A stretch of 45,808 nucleotides of DNA from Streptomyces sp. Ru62 (GCF_002920615.1 NZ_PQSU01000051.1:1-45808); one strand, 5' to 3'; shown: positions 16,453 through 26,124, counted from the stretch's first letter. Translations and numbers: made by a program. The notes: generated from the letters alone by a model not told the origin.

Positions 16453-18429
16453 TCAGCCGGGCAGCGGCCGCGCCACGGGCCGCGCGGGCCGACGGGAGTG
16501 CACGTACGAGCGTCGCGGAACGGCCGGACGGTCCGCTTCCCCGGCACGGCCGAGCTCGGCCGCGTAGGCCAGGACCAGGTCGTGCGCGCCGTACCGGTCA
16601 CGGCCCCGGACGTCCAGCAGACGGGCGCGCACCAGCTCCCCCACAGCCGTGGCCGCCGCGTCCCGGGAGATACCGGCCGCGCTCGCCAGGGCGGCCGTGC
16701 CGACGTCGGAGGCCCGGTGCAGGGGCAGCAGACGGAAGACCCGCTTGGCCTCGGCACCGAGTGTCCGGTAGGACCAGGAGAAGACACCGCGCAGGGCGTT
16801 GGCGCTGTCGTCCTCGTCGAAGCCCCCGAGGCTGCCCTGCGCGGCAGCCAGTTCGGCGGCCAGCCGGGTCAGCGGCTGCTCGGGACGGCTCGCCGCGCGG
16901 GCGGCCACGAGGGCCAGGGCGAGGGGCAGCCGGCCGCAGCGCGCCACGATCTCCTCGACGACGGCCACGCCGGCGTCGGTCCGCGCGGGGCCGACACGGC
17001 GGAGGAAGCAGGCCGTCGCCTCGGCCACCGAGGGCACGTCCAGGGAGAGCAGCCGTGCTCCGTGCGCGGTCGCCAGACCGATCAGCCGGCTCCGGCCGGT
17101 CACCACGACCATGCACTCGGAGGTTCCGGGCAGCAGCGGCCGTACCTGGTCCGCGTCGAACGCGTTGTCGAGCACCACGAGCACACGACGCCCGGACAGG
17201 ACGCTGCGGTAGAGGGCCGACCTGGCCTCCGTGGAGGCGGGGATACGGTGCCGTTCCACGCCCAGGGCTTCCAGGAACCCGTGCAGCACCTCACCCGGAT
17301 CCGCGGGGTCGCCGTGTGCCGCGAAGCCGCCCAGATCCGTGTAGAGCTGCCCGTCGGGGAAGTCCCCCGCCACGCGGTGGGCGAAGTGGACCGCCAGCGC
17401 GGTCTTGCCGACCCCGGGGATGCCGTCGACGGCCAGGACCCGCAGGCCGGCGCCGACCCGGCGCGCGGTGTCCAGCGCCTGGTCGAGGGCTCGCTCGCGT
17501 CCGGTGAAGAAGGGCAGGTCCGGCGGTAGCTGGGCGGGCTCGATCCACGGTGGCCGGGAGGGCGGGAGCGACGCCGCGGGCGGTGCCGCTGACCCGGTCG
17601 ACGCCGGCACCCGGGGCTGCGCCGGGCTGCCGCGCAGGACGCTCTGGTGAGCGGCCCGCAGCTCCGCCCCGGGATCGACCCCCAGTTCGTCCGACAACCG
17701 GGCCCTGATGGTCTGGTACAGCATGATCGCCTCTGCCTGCTTGCCGTCCGCGGCCAGCACGAGGAGCAGGGACGCCTGGAGCGCCTCGTCGAGCGGGCAG
17801 CGGTCGGCGGCCTGCCGCACGGGCAGCAGGACGGAGCCGGCCCGGCCGCAGCGCAGGGCCGCGGTGGCCGCCTCGCACACGACCGGAGCGTATTCGTGTT
17901 CCACCATGGCGAAGGCCGGGTGCACCGCGGCGACGGCGCCCAGGTCCTCCGCGCAGTGGCCCTGCCACAGGTCCAGTGCCTCCAGATACCTGTCGACGGC
18001 CGCCGGGAGGTCGCCGGTGGCCGTCGCGGCGCGGGCCTGCCGGACGAGGTCGCGGAACCGGAGCAGGTCCAGACCGTCCGCGTCGACACGCAGCAGGTAG
18101 CTCCCTGCCTGCCGGACGAGCCACCGGCCCGACGACCTGATCGGCAGACCCGGTTCGAGCAGCCGCCGCAAAGAGCCGACGTACCGGTGGACGGCGTTCA
18201 CCGCGCTGACCGGTGGGTCACCGTCCCACAGCAGTCCGATGAGCTCGGTCAGCGGGACGGGCCGTCCCGCGCCCGCCAGCAGCGCGGCGAGGAGCAGGCG
18301 TTGCTGGCGCGGGCCGAGCGGTAGTTCCTCCTCGGCCCGCCAGGCCCGCACCGGCCCCAGCAGCGTGAAACGTACCGCTTGTGCCGGCCCCTGTTCTTCG
18401 CCGGTGCGTCGACGCGGTGTCACGTGCAT
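16453..18429 (-). CDS. SARP family regulator with NB-ARC ATPase domain (AfsR/RedD-type)
   Basis: A 658-residue protein. Domain order: OmpR-like winged helix at about 18-110 (FTLLGPVRAW, LGPRQQRLLLAALL, NAVHRYVGSLRRLLEP), bacterial transcriptional activator domain at about 118-265 ending in LGVDPGAELRAAHQSVL, a Pro/Ala linker, then an NB-ARC/STAND ATPase from about 300 with Walker A GIPGVGKT (336-343) and Walker B RVLVVLDN. It ends soon after the winged-helix part of the ATPase and lacks the TPR array of full AfsR proteins (about 1000 residues). SARPs activate secondary-metabolism promoters. The motif at 18566-18580 lies 137 nt upstream. It is divergent from the flavin reductase at 18872. Confidence 0.9.
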   Translation of the reverse strand: MHVTPRRRTGEEQGPAQAVRFTLLGPVRAWRAEEELPLGPRQQRLLLAALLAGAGRPVPLTELIGLLWDGDPPVSAVNAVHRYVGSLRRLLEPGLPIRSSGRWLVRQAGSYLLRVDADGLDLLRFRDLVRQARAATATGDLPAAVDRYLEALDLWQGHCAEDLGAVAAVHPAFAMVEHEYAPVVCEAATAALRCGRAGSVLLPVRQAADRCPLDEALQASLLLVLAADGKQAEAIMLYQTIRARLSDELGVDPGAELRAAHQSVLRGSPAQPRVPASTGSAAPPAASLPPSRPPWIEPAQLPPDLPFFTGRERALDQALDTARRVGAGLRVLAVDGIPGVGKTALAVHFAHRVAGDFPDGQLYTDLGGFAAHGDPADPGEVLHGFLEALGVERHRIPASTEARSALYRSVLSGRRVLVVLDNAFDADQVRPLLPGTSECMVVVTGRSRLIGLATAHGARLLSLDVPSVAEATACFLRRVGPARTDAGVAVVEEIVARCGRLPLALALVAARAASRPEQPLTRLAAELAAAQGSLGGFDEDDSANALRGVFSWSYRTLGAEAKRVFRLLPLHRASDVGTAALASAAGISRDAAATAVGELVRARLLDVRGRDRYGAHDLVLAYAAELGRAGEADRPAVPRRSYVHSRRPARPVARPLPG

Positions 18430-18565
18430 CGGGGCGTCCTCCTTTCACCGTCCGGACGGCGTTCCGGCAGCGGGTCCGCCGCCTGCGCGCCGCCGTACCC
18501 CTCCACGGGGGTGGTGCTCCGTCCGGCGGCCACGCCGAAAAGGTAGGTCCGGGCCGCTCGACGGT

Positions 18566-18580
18566 CATCAGTCGGTTGAC
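18566..18580 (+). promoter_or_regulatory. Shared motif CATCWGTC-N4-GAC, site A
   Basis: CATCAGTC-GGTT-GAC, followed by TCA so that the inner dyad is TCAGTC-N4-GACTCA. It lies between the divergent SARP and flavin-reductase genes. An outer inverted repeat GGTCAT (18563-18568) / ATGACC (18589-18594) encloses it. The surrounding 18430-18871 holds sites A and B and no credible gene. Confidence 0.6.
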
Positions 18581-18751
18581 TCACCGCGATGACCGACAGC
18601 CGGCCCCGGTGCCGGGCCTGCCGGAACACACGACCCCGCACCCTGTGTCCCGGGCGGACCGGGGGCACCTCACCCCGCCCCGGACCCGTCGTTCCGCACT
18701 CAGCCGGGCCAGGAGGGAGGGGGGTGCCCGCACCGCGCCGCGGGGTGGCTA

Positions 18752-18766
18752 GTCATTCGACTGATG
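18752..18766 (-). promoter_or_regulatory. Shared motif CATCWGTC-N4-GAC, site B
   Basis: On the minus strand this reads CATCAGTC-GAAT-GAC. It is 106 nt upstream of the flavin-reductase ATG and 172 nt from site A, in the opposite orientation. Confidence 0.6.
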
Positions 18767-18871
18767 CGTCCGCCCGCGAGAGCGGCGAACCTGGACCGGG
18801 GCGGCCGGTGTGTGACGCGCCGGCCGTCCCGCCCCACCGCTTGTGCACGGCCGAGGAGGACGGAGACGGAA

Positions 18872-20260
18872 ATGAACGTTGCGGAGGAACTCGTGGAGGA
18901 CGTGGACCTGCTGGTGGTGGGTGGCGGCAAGGCCGGCAAGACGCTCGCCATGGACACCGCGCGGGCCGGCGGCAGGGTGGTCATGGTGGAGCGGGGCATG
19001 ATCGGCGGCACCTGTATCAACGTCGCCTGCATCCCCACCAAGACGCTGGTGACCAGCGCCCGGCTGGCCCGCAGGGCCGGCAGCGCCGAGTCGCTGGGGC
19101 TCCGGCTGGGGGCGCCGCAGGTGGACCTGGAGCTGCTGCGCGCGCACAAGGACGGCGTCGTCTCCGACATGGTCGAGCTCAACCGCCGTCAGTTCCTGGA
19201 CAGCGGCATGGACTTCGTCCTCGGCAGCGCGCGCTTCGTGGCGGAGCGGACCGTTGAGATCGACCTCAACGACGGAGGCCGCCGTGTCGTACGCGGTACC
19301 GACGTGGTGATCAACACGGGGACGACGCCGCACATCGCGGCCATTCCCGGGCTCGCCGAGGCGGAACCGCTGACCAGCGAGAGCATCATGGACCTGCGCC
19401 GCGTGCCGGACCGGCTCCTGGTCATCGGCGGCGGTTACGTGGGGCTGGAGTTCGCCCACATGTTCGCCGCGTTCGGCAGCCGGGTGACGGTCCTGGAACG
19501 CGGCCCCCGCCTGCTGCGGAGCGAGGACCGGGACATCGCCACGGCCCTGGCGGCGTACCTCCAGGAGGACGGCGTCGAACTGGTCACCGACGTCACGGTG
19601 AAGGAAGTGGTCCGGGAGCGGGAGACGGTGCGGGTGCTGCTGGAGGACGGGCGGACCCTGACCGCCGACGACGTCCTCGCGGCGACGGGCCGGGACCCCG
19701 TCACGCGCGGCCTCGGCCTGGAGGCGGCGGGGGTGCGGACCGACGACCGCGGGTTCGTACGGGTGGACGACAGGCTGGCGACCGACGCCCCGCACACCTG
19801 GGCGGTGGGCGACGTGGCCGGCAGCCCGCAGTTCACCCACGTGTCGCTGGACGACTACCGCATCGTCAAGGCCAACATCGCCGGCGGTGCCCGCAGTACG
19901 GCCGGCCGGCTGGTGCCCTGGAACCTGTTCACCGACCCGGAACTCGCCCGCGTCGGCCTCACCGAGGAGCAGGCCCGTGCCACGGGCCGCTCCATCAGGG
20001 TCGCGAAACTGCCGGTGAAGGCCATCCCGCGGGCGCGCACACTGCGGGAGACGCGGGGTCTGTGGAAGGCGGTGGTGGACCGGGACACCGAGCAGATCCT
20101 GGGTGCCGCCCTGCTCGGCCCCGAGTCGGCGGAGGTGCTGTCCGTGGTGCAGACGGCCATGTGGGCCGGGATGCCGTTCACCCGTCTGCGGGACGGCATG
20201 ATCGCGCACCCGACCATGGCGGAGGGACTCAACGCGCTGTTCGCCTCCTGGGTGGACTGA
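18872..20260 (+). CDS. FAD-dependent pyridine nucleotide-disulfide oxidoreductase (MerA/Lpd-like)
   Basis: A 462-residue class I flavoprotein disulfide reductase. N-terminal FAD motif VVGGGKAGKTLA, redox pair in GGTCINVACIPTKT (Cys48, Cys53), NAD motif VIGGGYVGLEFA, WAVGDVAG, and C-terminal IAHPTMAEG with the catalytic His. It lacks the N-terminal heavy-metal domain and C-terminal Cys pair of true mercuric reductase, so the substrate is unknown and probably a low-molecular-weight disulfide or a local metabolite. It differs from the Lpd at 4141. ATG 18872 follows a GGA-rich site; the longer frame is unlikely. Two shared-motif sites lie upstream, and a strong terminator follows. Confidence 0.85.
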   Translation: MNVAEELVEDVDLLVVGGGKAGKTLAMDTARAGGRVVMVERGMIGGTCINVACIPTKTLVTSARLARRAGSAESLGLRLGAPQVDLELLRAHKDGVVSDMVELNRRQFLDSGMDFVLGSARFVAERTVEIDLNDGGRRVVRGTDVVINTGTTPHIAAIPGLAEAEPLTSESIMDLRRVPDRLLVIGGGYVGLEFAHMFAAFGSRVTVLERGPRLLRSEDRDIATALAAYLQEDGVELVTDVTVKEVVRERETVRVLLEDGRTLTADDVLAATGRDPVTRGLGLEAAGVRTDDRGFVRVDDRLATDAPHTWAVGDVAGSPQFTHVSLDDYRIVKANIAGGARSTAGRLVPWNLFTDPELARVGLTEEQARATGRSIRVAKLPVKAIPRARTLRETRGLWKAVVDRDTEQILGAALLGPESAEVLSVVQTAMWAGMPFTRLRDGMIAHPTMAEGLNALFASWVD

Positions 20261-20293
20261 GCGACCGGCGCCGCCCGCCGCTCCGTATCGCCG

Positions 20294-20322
20294 ACAGCGA
20301 CCGAAAACTCTTCGGTCGCTGT
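20294..20322 (+). terminator. Terminator after the flavin reductase, 12-bp stem
   Basis: 20294-20305 pairs perfectly with 20311-20322 around a five-base loop, 33 nt after the stop. From there to 20693 (about 370 nt, up to the stop of the convergent LAL-1 gene) I see nothing further. Confidence 0.85.
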
Positions 20323-20693
20323 GGGCATGCCGGGCGATCGTGCACGTCAGAGGCGTCCGGACGGGAAATCAGGGACTCAAGCGACCCAACTTCCGGATAT
20401 GCCGCGTGGCCGGCGCCGGTCCCGCGCGTCCTGCCGTGTGCCAGGGCTCGGTCCGGACCGGTGGTTCCCCACCGCGGGCTGCTGCCGCACGCGGGCCTCG
20501 TCGGGGTCTTCCGCGAACTCGGCCCTGGCTCGCCGCTGCCGGGGCAGGTCCCATCGTCGTAGCGGCGCGGCCCCGGGGTCGCCGCATGTGCGCGACCACG
20601 GGGCCGCGCCCAAGTCCGTTCAGCGGCCGTCCACCGCCCACTCGCCGAGGCACGCACACGTGTCATCGGACGCCGGTGCCTGCCTGGTGCGCC

Positions 20694-23591
20694 CTACCGC
20701 CGGCTCACCAGCCGTGACGGCGTCCCGCCGGGCTCGGGGACGGGGCGCGTCGCCGTACCGGTCGCGGTGCCGGACGCGTGGTCCGGTGTCCGCTCCCGCG
20801 GCTCCCCGGCGCGGCTGAGCGCGTCGTGGAGCTGTGTCCGGCTGCTGACCCCCAGCTTGGGGAACACCTGGTACAGGTGGAAGCCCACGGTCCGGGCGGA
20901 CAGCAGCAACCGCTCGCCGATCTGCCGATTGGTGAGCCCCGCCGCCGCCAGCCGCGCGATCTGCAACTGCTGAGGGGTCAGGTGCTCCACCGACCCCGGG
21001 TGCCCCTCCGCGTCCCGCACGGGTACCCCACAGGCGCGCAGCTCCCCGGTCGTCCGCTCCACCCACGGATGCGCCTTCAGCCGCTCGAACACCGTCAGCG
21101 CCCGCGCCAGTTCGGCCCGCGCCTCGCTCATCCGGCGCCTGCGGCGCAGCCACTCACCGAACTCCAGCGACACCACCGCCCGCTCGAACGGCCACTGCTC
21201 TCCCACCGGGTCCCCCACGACCGTACGGAACAGGCCCTCCGCCTCCTCCCCCTCGCACAGCAACGCCCGCGCCCGTCCGACGATCAGCCGCAGGCGCGGC
21301 GACATCCCCTCGCCGACCCACCGCTCGACCGCGTCGACCGCCGCGACCGCTTCTTCCGGCCGCCCCACCCGGACGGCAGCGGCGGCCAGGTCCCCCACGC
21401 CGTAAAGGGAGCAGTGGTAGTGCACCGGACGAGGATCGGGCCCTGCCGTGAACAGCCCCCGCAGCAACTCGAACTCCAGCGCGTGATCGCCCTCGGCGGC
21501 GGCCACCGCCGCACGCACCACCGCCATGCGCACGCCCAGCGCCCGGCTCTCCGACATGTCGAGACCCCGCACGGCCCGCGCCATCAGCCCCCGGGCGTCC
21601 TCCCCGCGCAAGGCCAGCACCATCGCGCTCACGTACACGGCCACCCAGGCCGCCGTCTCCTGCCCGTTCTCCTCCGCCACCCGCCGCGCGTCCTCGGCGG
21701 ACTCGCACGCCGCGTCCCAGGCACCGGCGTCGAACTGTGCCAGCGCCAGCGTCTGTCCCACCATGGCGCTGGAGCCCGCGGTCGTCACCGTCCGCAGACG
21801 TTCCATCACCGCACTCAGCAACCGCACCCCGAGCGCCGTCTCGTCCAGGATCCACGCCGCGCCGCCCAGCACGCTCAGCCGTCCGGGCACGCCGTCCGCC
21901 TCGGCCGCGGCGCGATGCAGCGCCACCAGCGCACCGCGACGGTCGCCGAAGGGATCACAGCAGGCGCGTGCCCACACCTGTTCGTACGCGCTGCCCACCT
22001 CGCCCGGGACACGTGCCAGCAACTCCTGTGCCTGGCGGCGGAAGACCTCGTCACCGCTGCAGTACAGAACCACCGCGCTGTGACTGACCGCGTCCAGCGC
22101 CGTCACCGGCGAGCCGTCCATCATGTCGGCGGCCAACGGCAGCAGTTGGGAGAGCGCGGCCTTCTGCCGGCCGGTCGCCGCCAGCGCCCAGCCTCTCCGC
22201 AACGCCGCCTCGGCCAGCATTCCGGGGTCGTCCGTCGCCGCGGCCACCTCGCCCGTCAGCGCCTCGACCCACCACGGCTCGCCCGCGTGCACGGCGAGAT
22301 CGGACGCGTCCAGCAGCCGCCGCGCCCGCGACCCTCCCCGCTCACTCAACTGCGCCGCGCGCTCCAACGCGGCGGCGGCCACGCGGTAGCCGCCCCGCCG
22401 GCGTGCCCGGTCCGCCGTCTCCACCAGCGCGCCCGCGACCGACTCGTCCGGTGCCAGGCACGCCGCGGCCCGGTGCCAGGCCCGCCGGTCGGGATCCCCG
22501 TCCAGCCCGTCGGCCAGCCGCAGGTGCACCTCGCGACGCTCCGCGAACGACGCGGTCGCGTACACCACGGACCGCATGAGCGGCTGCCGGAACTCGACCC
22601 GCCCGCTCGCCAGACGCACCAGCCCCGCGTCCTCCGCGGCCGCCCACGCCTCGGCCCCGCCACCAGGCACCGACGCCGCCGCCGACAGCGCGGCCCTCAT
22701 GTCCGGCCCGTCCGCGGCCGCCGCGAACAACAGCACCCGGCGTGTGGCCTCCGGCAATCCGTCCAACCGTTCCGCGAACGCCTTCTCCAACCGGGCCGGC
22801 AGCGAGAATCCCGCCCCCACCGCCGTGTCCCACCCCGGAAATCCCCGCTCCGCGGCGTCCCGCGCCAACTCCACCAGGGCCAGCGGATTTCCCGCCGCCA
22901 GCCGCAGCACCTGCCCGCGCACCCGGCCCCGGGGAACCACGGGCTGCGCGTCCAGCAGGCGTCCGGCCGCTTCCCCGGACAAGGGCCCGACCGGCACCGG
23001 CTCGAAGTCGGGCCACCCGGGTCCGGCCACGCCGTCGCCACGTACCGCCGCCAGCAGACCCACCGGTTCGCCGGCTGTGCGTCGGGCGACGAACAGCAGG
23101 GTCTCCAAGGAGGCGTCGTCCAGCCACTGGAGGTCGTCCACGACGATCGTGACCGGGCGGTGGCTCGCCGCCGCCAGCAGCAGGTTCAGGGACGCCAGTC
23201 CGACGAGCAGCCGCTCGTCACCGCCTTCCGCGTCGGCGGTACGGGCAGCCGCGTGCCGCGCGCCGAGGGCGCGGGAGAGGGCGGCGCCCTGCGGAGCCGG
23301 CAGCTCGGGCAGGTGATCCAGGACGGGTCTCAGCAACTGGTGCAGGGCGCCGTACGCGAGCGTTCGCTCGGCCTGGCTGCCCGCGCAGCCGAGGACGGTC
23401 CCGCGTTGGCCCGCCTCCGCGGTCACGGCGTGCAGCAGTGTGGTCTTGCCCATGCCGGGCTCACCGACGAGGAGGAGGGCGGCCGCCTCCTCGGCCCGCT
23501 TCGGGAAAAGGCCTCGCAGGACACGCGATATCTCCGGCTCGCGCCCGATGATCCCGTCCAGTGGGTCCTCTTCCACGCGTCCACGGACCAT
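20694..23591 (-). CDS. LAL-type LuxR regulator 1 (AAA ATPase + LuxR HTH)
   Basis: A 965-residue large ATP-binding LuxR regulator. Walker A is GEPGMGKT (43-50); Walker B is TIVVDDLQWLDD; a long helical TPR-like middle follows. The C-terminal LuxR HTH (LTPQQLQIARLAAAGLTNRQI, with SARTVGFHLYQVFPKLGV after it) ends about 35 residues before the C-terminus. LALs usually activate pathway-specific or maltose-type operons. ATG 23591 with GGAGG is preferred over an in-frame start 25 codons upstream. The upstream 245 nt is unusually AT-rich here and contains a 12-bp palindrome. It lies downstream of LysR 2 on the same strand. Confidence 0.9.
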   Translation of the reverse strand: MVRGRVEEDPLDGIIGREPEISRVLRGLFPKRAEEAAALLLVGEPGMGKTTLLHAVTAEAGQRGTVLGCAGSQAERTLAYGALHQLLRPVLDHLPELPAPQGAALSRALGARHAAARTADAEGGDERLLVGLASLNLLLAAASHRPVTIVVDDLQWLDDASLETLLFVARRTAGEPVGLLAAVRGDGVAGPGWPDFEPVPVGPLSGEAAGRLLDAQPVVPRGRVRGQVLRLAAGNPLALVELARDAAERGFPGWDTAVGAGFSLPARLEKAFAERLDGLPEATRRVLLFAAAADGPDMRAALSAAASVPGGGAEAWAAAEDAGLVRLASGRVEFRQPLMRSVVYATASFAERREVHLRLADGLDGDPDRRAWHRAAACLAPDESVAGALVETADRARRRGGYRVAAAALERAAQLSERGGSRARRLLDASDLAVHAGEPWWVEALTGEVAAATDDPGMLAEAALRRGWALAATGRQKAALSQLLPLAADMMDGSPVTALDAVSHSAVVLYCSGDEVFRRQAQELLARVPGEVGSAYEQVWARACCDPFGDRRGALVALHRAAAEADGVPGRLSVLGGAAWILDETALGVRLLSAVMERLRTVTTAGSSAMVGQTLALAQFDAGAWDAACESAEDARRVAEENGQETAAWVAVYVSAMVLALRGEDARGLMARAVRGLDMSESRALGVRMAVVRAAVAAAEGDHALEFELLRGLFTAGPDPRPVHYHCSLYGVGDLAAAAVRVGRPEEAVAAVDAVERWVGEGMSPRLRLIVGRARALLCEGEEAEGLFRTVVGDPVGEQWPFERAVVSLEFGEWLRRRRRMSEARAELARALTVFERLKAHPWVERTTGELRACGVPVRDAEGHPGSVEHLTPQQLQIARLAAAGLTNRQIGERLLLSARTVGFHLYQVFPKLGVSSRTQLHDALSRAGEPRERTPDHASGTATGTATRPVPEPGGTPSRLVSRR

Positions 23592-23716
23592 TGTTCCTCC
23601 CCGGCTCCTCACAATTGCTCGGAAGCTATCACGGAATACCCGAGGGCCCGGGTCCTTCCTTTTCATCGGGAAGTTCGGAACGCGCCGGAGGCCACCCTTC
23701 CAGAGATAATCAAGAA

Positions 23717-23728
23717 TTTCCGCGGAAA
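23717..23728. promoter_or_regulatory. 12-bp palindrome TTTCCGCGGAAA upstream of LAL 1
   Basis: A perfect palindrome in an AT-rich patch of the LAL-1 promoter region, 126 nt upstream of the start. It is a candidate operator; no second copy was seen. Confidence 0.4.
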
Positions 23729-23836
23729 AAGCGGAGGCATTCCAGATTCATTCCACAACCCGCCCGCGCGGACCGCCGCCGCCCTGCCGTGGACACGATG
23801 CGCGATGTCCCGCGTCGACGCAAACCGGGGCTCTCG

Positions 23837-24823
23837 TCAACGTGGCCGGAACACTGCGGGCAGTCTCCAGATGCCGGGGTGCGCGGCGCTCAGCCCGGCG
23901 GCCGCGGACCGGCAGGACGCCACGAAGGCCTCGGCGACGGCGGAGCCGTCACCGCCGTGCCGCACGACGCTCATCCGGTGGTGCAGACCGGGCAGCGGTA
24001 CGAAGGCCACGTCCGTGTAGCCGGCGAAGCCGAAGGACGCCGGTACGACGGACACCCCCAGGCCCGCCGCGACCAGGTCCGGAACGGCGGAGGGAGCCGT
24101 GGGCACGGGGGTCAGCCGTACCCGTGCGGCGGCGGCCAGCTCGTTCAGCGAGTCCCAGCAGTGTCCGCGTTCTCTCACGGGGAAGAGGAACGGGTCCTCG
24201 GTCAGCGCGGCCAGGGGCATCTCCGCCGCCCCGGCCCAGGCGTGGTGCCGGCTCACGAGTGCGCTGGCGCCCTCTTCGAGCAGTACCTGCGCGTGATCGG
24301 CGTCCAGGTCCCCGCCCCAGGTGAGAGCCGCGTCGACGCGACCGTCCCGCAGCGCCGCGTCGACATCGCGGTCGTCCAGTCCCACGACCGAGACCTGCAC
24401 GTCCGGGTGCGTGGCACGGAAATGACGCACCGCCTCGGCCAGCAGTCCGCCGGGCGGGCTGGGCAGGGGAGCGGAGACCGTCAACGTGCGCGTCCCGTAC
24501 CGCCCCGCCGCCGATCTCACCAGGCGGACGAGCCGACGGTTCTGGGCGACGGCCTGCTCGGCGTGCGGCAGCACGAGCCGTCCCACGGTGGTCAGCCGGG
24601 CGCCCCGCGACGTGCGGGTGAACAGGGGCGCCCCCAGCAGGCGTTCGAGTTGCTGCACCTGCCTGCTCAACGCCGACTGGGCGACCATGAGACGGTCCGC
24701 GGCACGGCCGAAGTGACCTTCCCGGGCGACGGCCAGGAACGCCCGCAGCAGTCGTAGGTCGATGTCGGGCTCGGAACGCGTCACCTGGAGATCCGCCAGG
24801 GCGACGGGAGAGGAGTCTGTCAC
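23837..24823 (-). CDS. LysR family transcriptional regulator 2
   Basis: A 328-residue LTTR with the HTH near the N-terminus (LLRAFLAVAREGHFGRAADRL, then VAQSALSRQVQQLERLLG) and an effector domain ending GLGVSVVPASFGFAGY...PGIWRLP. It is the close paralogue of LysR 1, alike over almost the whole length. I chose GTG 24823 because it gives the normal distance to the HTH and has GAGG upstream; ATG 24880 is possible. Site C of the shared motif lies 122 nt upstream in the region divergent to whiB. Nearby hydrolase 3 mirrors the LysR 1 / hydrolase 2 pairing. Confidence 0.88.
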   Translation of the reverse strand: MTDSSPVALADLQVTRSEPDIDLRLLRAFLAVAREGHFGRAADRLMVAQSALSRQVQQLERLLGAPLFTRTSRGARLTTVGRLVLPHAEQAVAQNRRLVRLVRSAAGRYGTRTLTVSAPLPSPPGGLLAEAVRHFRATHPDVQVSVVGLDDRDVDAALRDGRVDAALTWGGDLDADHAQVLLEEGASALVSRHHAWAGAAEMPLAALTEDPFLFPVRERGHCWDSLNELAAAARVRLTPVPTAPSAVPDLVAAGLGVSVVPASFGFAGYTDVAFVPLPGLHHRMSVVRHGGDGSAVAEAFVASCRSAAAGLSAAHPGIWRLPAVFRPR

Positions 24824-24944
24824 TTCTGACCTGCCTCGGTCTGTTGTGTACGGAACCACTTGGGAGACGGACACGCGCACGCGCGGCCGTCGAACGGTGC
24901 GTGGCCGCGGCCCTGCCCAGGCTAGGAGCGCGCACCCGGCGCTC

Positions 24945-24959
24945 CATCAGTCGACTGAC
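24945..24959 (+). promoter_or_regulatory. Shared motif CATCWGTC-N4-GAC, site C
   Basis: CATCAGTC-GACT-GAC, inner dyad TCAGTC-GACT-GACTGT. It lies 122 nt from the LysR 2 start and 200 nt from the whiB start, in their shared 336-nt divergent region, which holds no other feature I can support. Confidence 0.6.
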
Positions 24960-25159
24960 TGTGCTTTCCGGGAGGGCGGCGCGCCGACTCCGGGACACCG
25001 GGCGTCCACATGTCCCGCGTTCCGGGCGCCGGCCGGTGTGTGCCGGCAACGGAACGCCCCGGCGTCGCCCCGCGCCAAGCGGTCAGTCACACGACGGATG
25101 CCCGCCGAGCGCCGGTGGCGAAAGGGTGGCGGGAACACAGGCTCGTTGCGGAGGTGGCG

Positions 25160-25600
25160 ATGGAAGCGTTCGACGGGGCACGGTCGTGGCCCACCCCTCC
25201 GGTACTCCCGCCGTCGGGTCCGCCTGCCGCCGGGAGCCACCACACCCTTCCGGCTCCCGGCCGGCCGACGCGGTCCGGGGGGACCTCTCCGGCCTGGCAG
25301 CGGTATTCGATGTGCCGGTCCGAGGACCCGGAGCTGTTCTTCCCGGTCGGCGAGGCGGGACCGGCGCTCGGGCAGATCGAGGAGGCGAAGGCCGTCTGCC
25401 GGCGGTGCCCGGTCATCCGCCCGTGCCGGGCGTGGGCCCTCGACCACCACGAGGAGGCGGGCGTGTGGGGCGGCCTCAGCGAGCAGGAACGGCGGACCAT
25501 CCGCAAACGCGCGGCCCGCGCAGCACTGCGACGTGTGGCCCCCGGACCCGCCGCCGTCGACCAGGACACGAGACCGACAGCGAGGACGCTGAGCAGATGA
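25160..25600 (+). CDS. WhiB-like [4Fe-4S] transcription factor
   Basis: A 146-residue Wbl protein. The four cluster ligands are Cys52, Cys80, Cys83 and Cys89, in the C-xn-C-x2-C-x5-C pattern, followed by the family's GVWGG turn and a basic tail (RRTIRKRAARAALRR) for DNA contact. Wbl proteins partner the principal sigma factor to control development, redox response and antibiotic genes. ATG 25160 follows GGAGG; upstream in-frame starts would add a long disordered stretch. Its stop overlaps the next start (ATGA at 25597-25600), so it is translationally coupled to the SsgA-like gene. Confidence 0.92.
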   Translation: MEAFDGARSWPTPPVLPPSGPPAAGSHHTLPAPGRPTRSGGTSPAWQRYSMCRSEDPELFFPVGEAGPALGQIEEAKAVCRRCPVIRPCRAWALDHHEEAGVWGGLSEQERRTIRKRAARAALRRVAPGPAAVDQDTRPTARTLSR

Positions 25601-26055
25601 CCGAGCACGCACACCCTTCCGATCGTGCCCACGGCGACCCCCTGGGCACCCTGGAACTCCTCACCACCCTCCGTTTCCGGCCTGCGCCCCCGGAACACGA
25701 CGGCGTCAAGTGCAGGTTCAGCTACAGCGTGGACGATCCCTTCGCGGTCCGCATGGACCTCCTCGTGACCGAGGAGACCTGCGTGACCTGGGTCGTCGGC
25801 CGGGACCTGCTGACCGCCGGCACCGACCGGCCCAGCGGCGAGGGCGACTGCAAGGTGTGGCCCTCCACGGGACCGGGGGAGCGGCCCTCGCTCCACCTGC
25901 GGCTGGAGAGCCCGCACGGGCACGCGACGTTCACGGCCGACCTGACCGTGCTCCGCCGATGGCTGGAAGACACCTATGCCTTGGTCCCCTCCGGCAGCGA
26001 GGGCGCACTCCTGGACTGGGCCGCCCTGACCGAAAGCCTGCTGCCGCCCGTCTGA
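25597..26055 (+). CDS. SsgA-like protein (SALP, sporulation/cell-division regulator family)
   Basis: A 152-residue protein. The body matches the SsgA/SsgB family: FSYSVDDPFAVRMDLLV, VTWVVGRDLLTAGTDRPSGEGDCKVWPS (read as two adjoining blocks), and the C-terminal FTADLTVLRRWLEDTYALVP. SALPs are confined to morphologically complex actinobacteria and steer septum placement and wall remodelling. The start overlaps the whiB stop by ATGA. A SALP fused in expression to a Wbl protein amid metabolic regulators is unusual and suggests developmental control, or a co-opted SALP. Confidence 0.87.
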   Translation: MTEHAHPSDRAHGDPLGTLELLTTLRFRPAPPEHDGVKCRFSYSVDDPFAVRMDLLVTEETCVTWVVGRDLLTAGTDRPSGEGDCKVWPSTGPGERPSLHLRLESPHGHATFTADLTVLRRWLEDTYALVPSGSEGALLDWAALTESLLPPV

Positions 26056-26124
26056 GCCCGGGATGCCCGCTCGATCCGGTCACACCTCCCCCCATGGTCA
26101 AATGCCCGATGCCCCGGACCCGGC

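Noticed and set aside
20778..24020. A 1080-codon plus-strand frame opposite LAL 1
   Set aside because: The opposite strand encodes a clear LAL with Walker and HTH motifs; this frame is Arg/His/Pro-rich noise.
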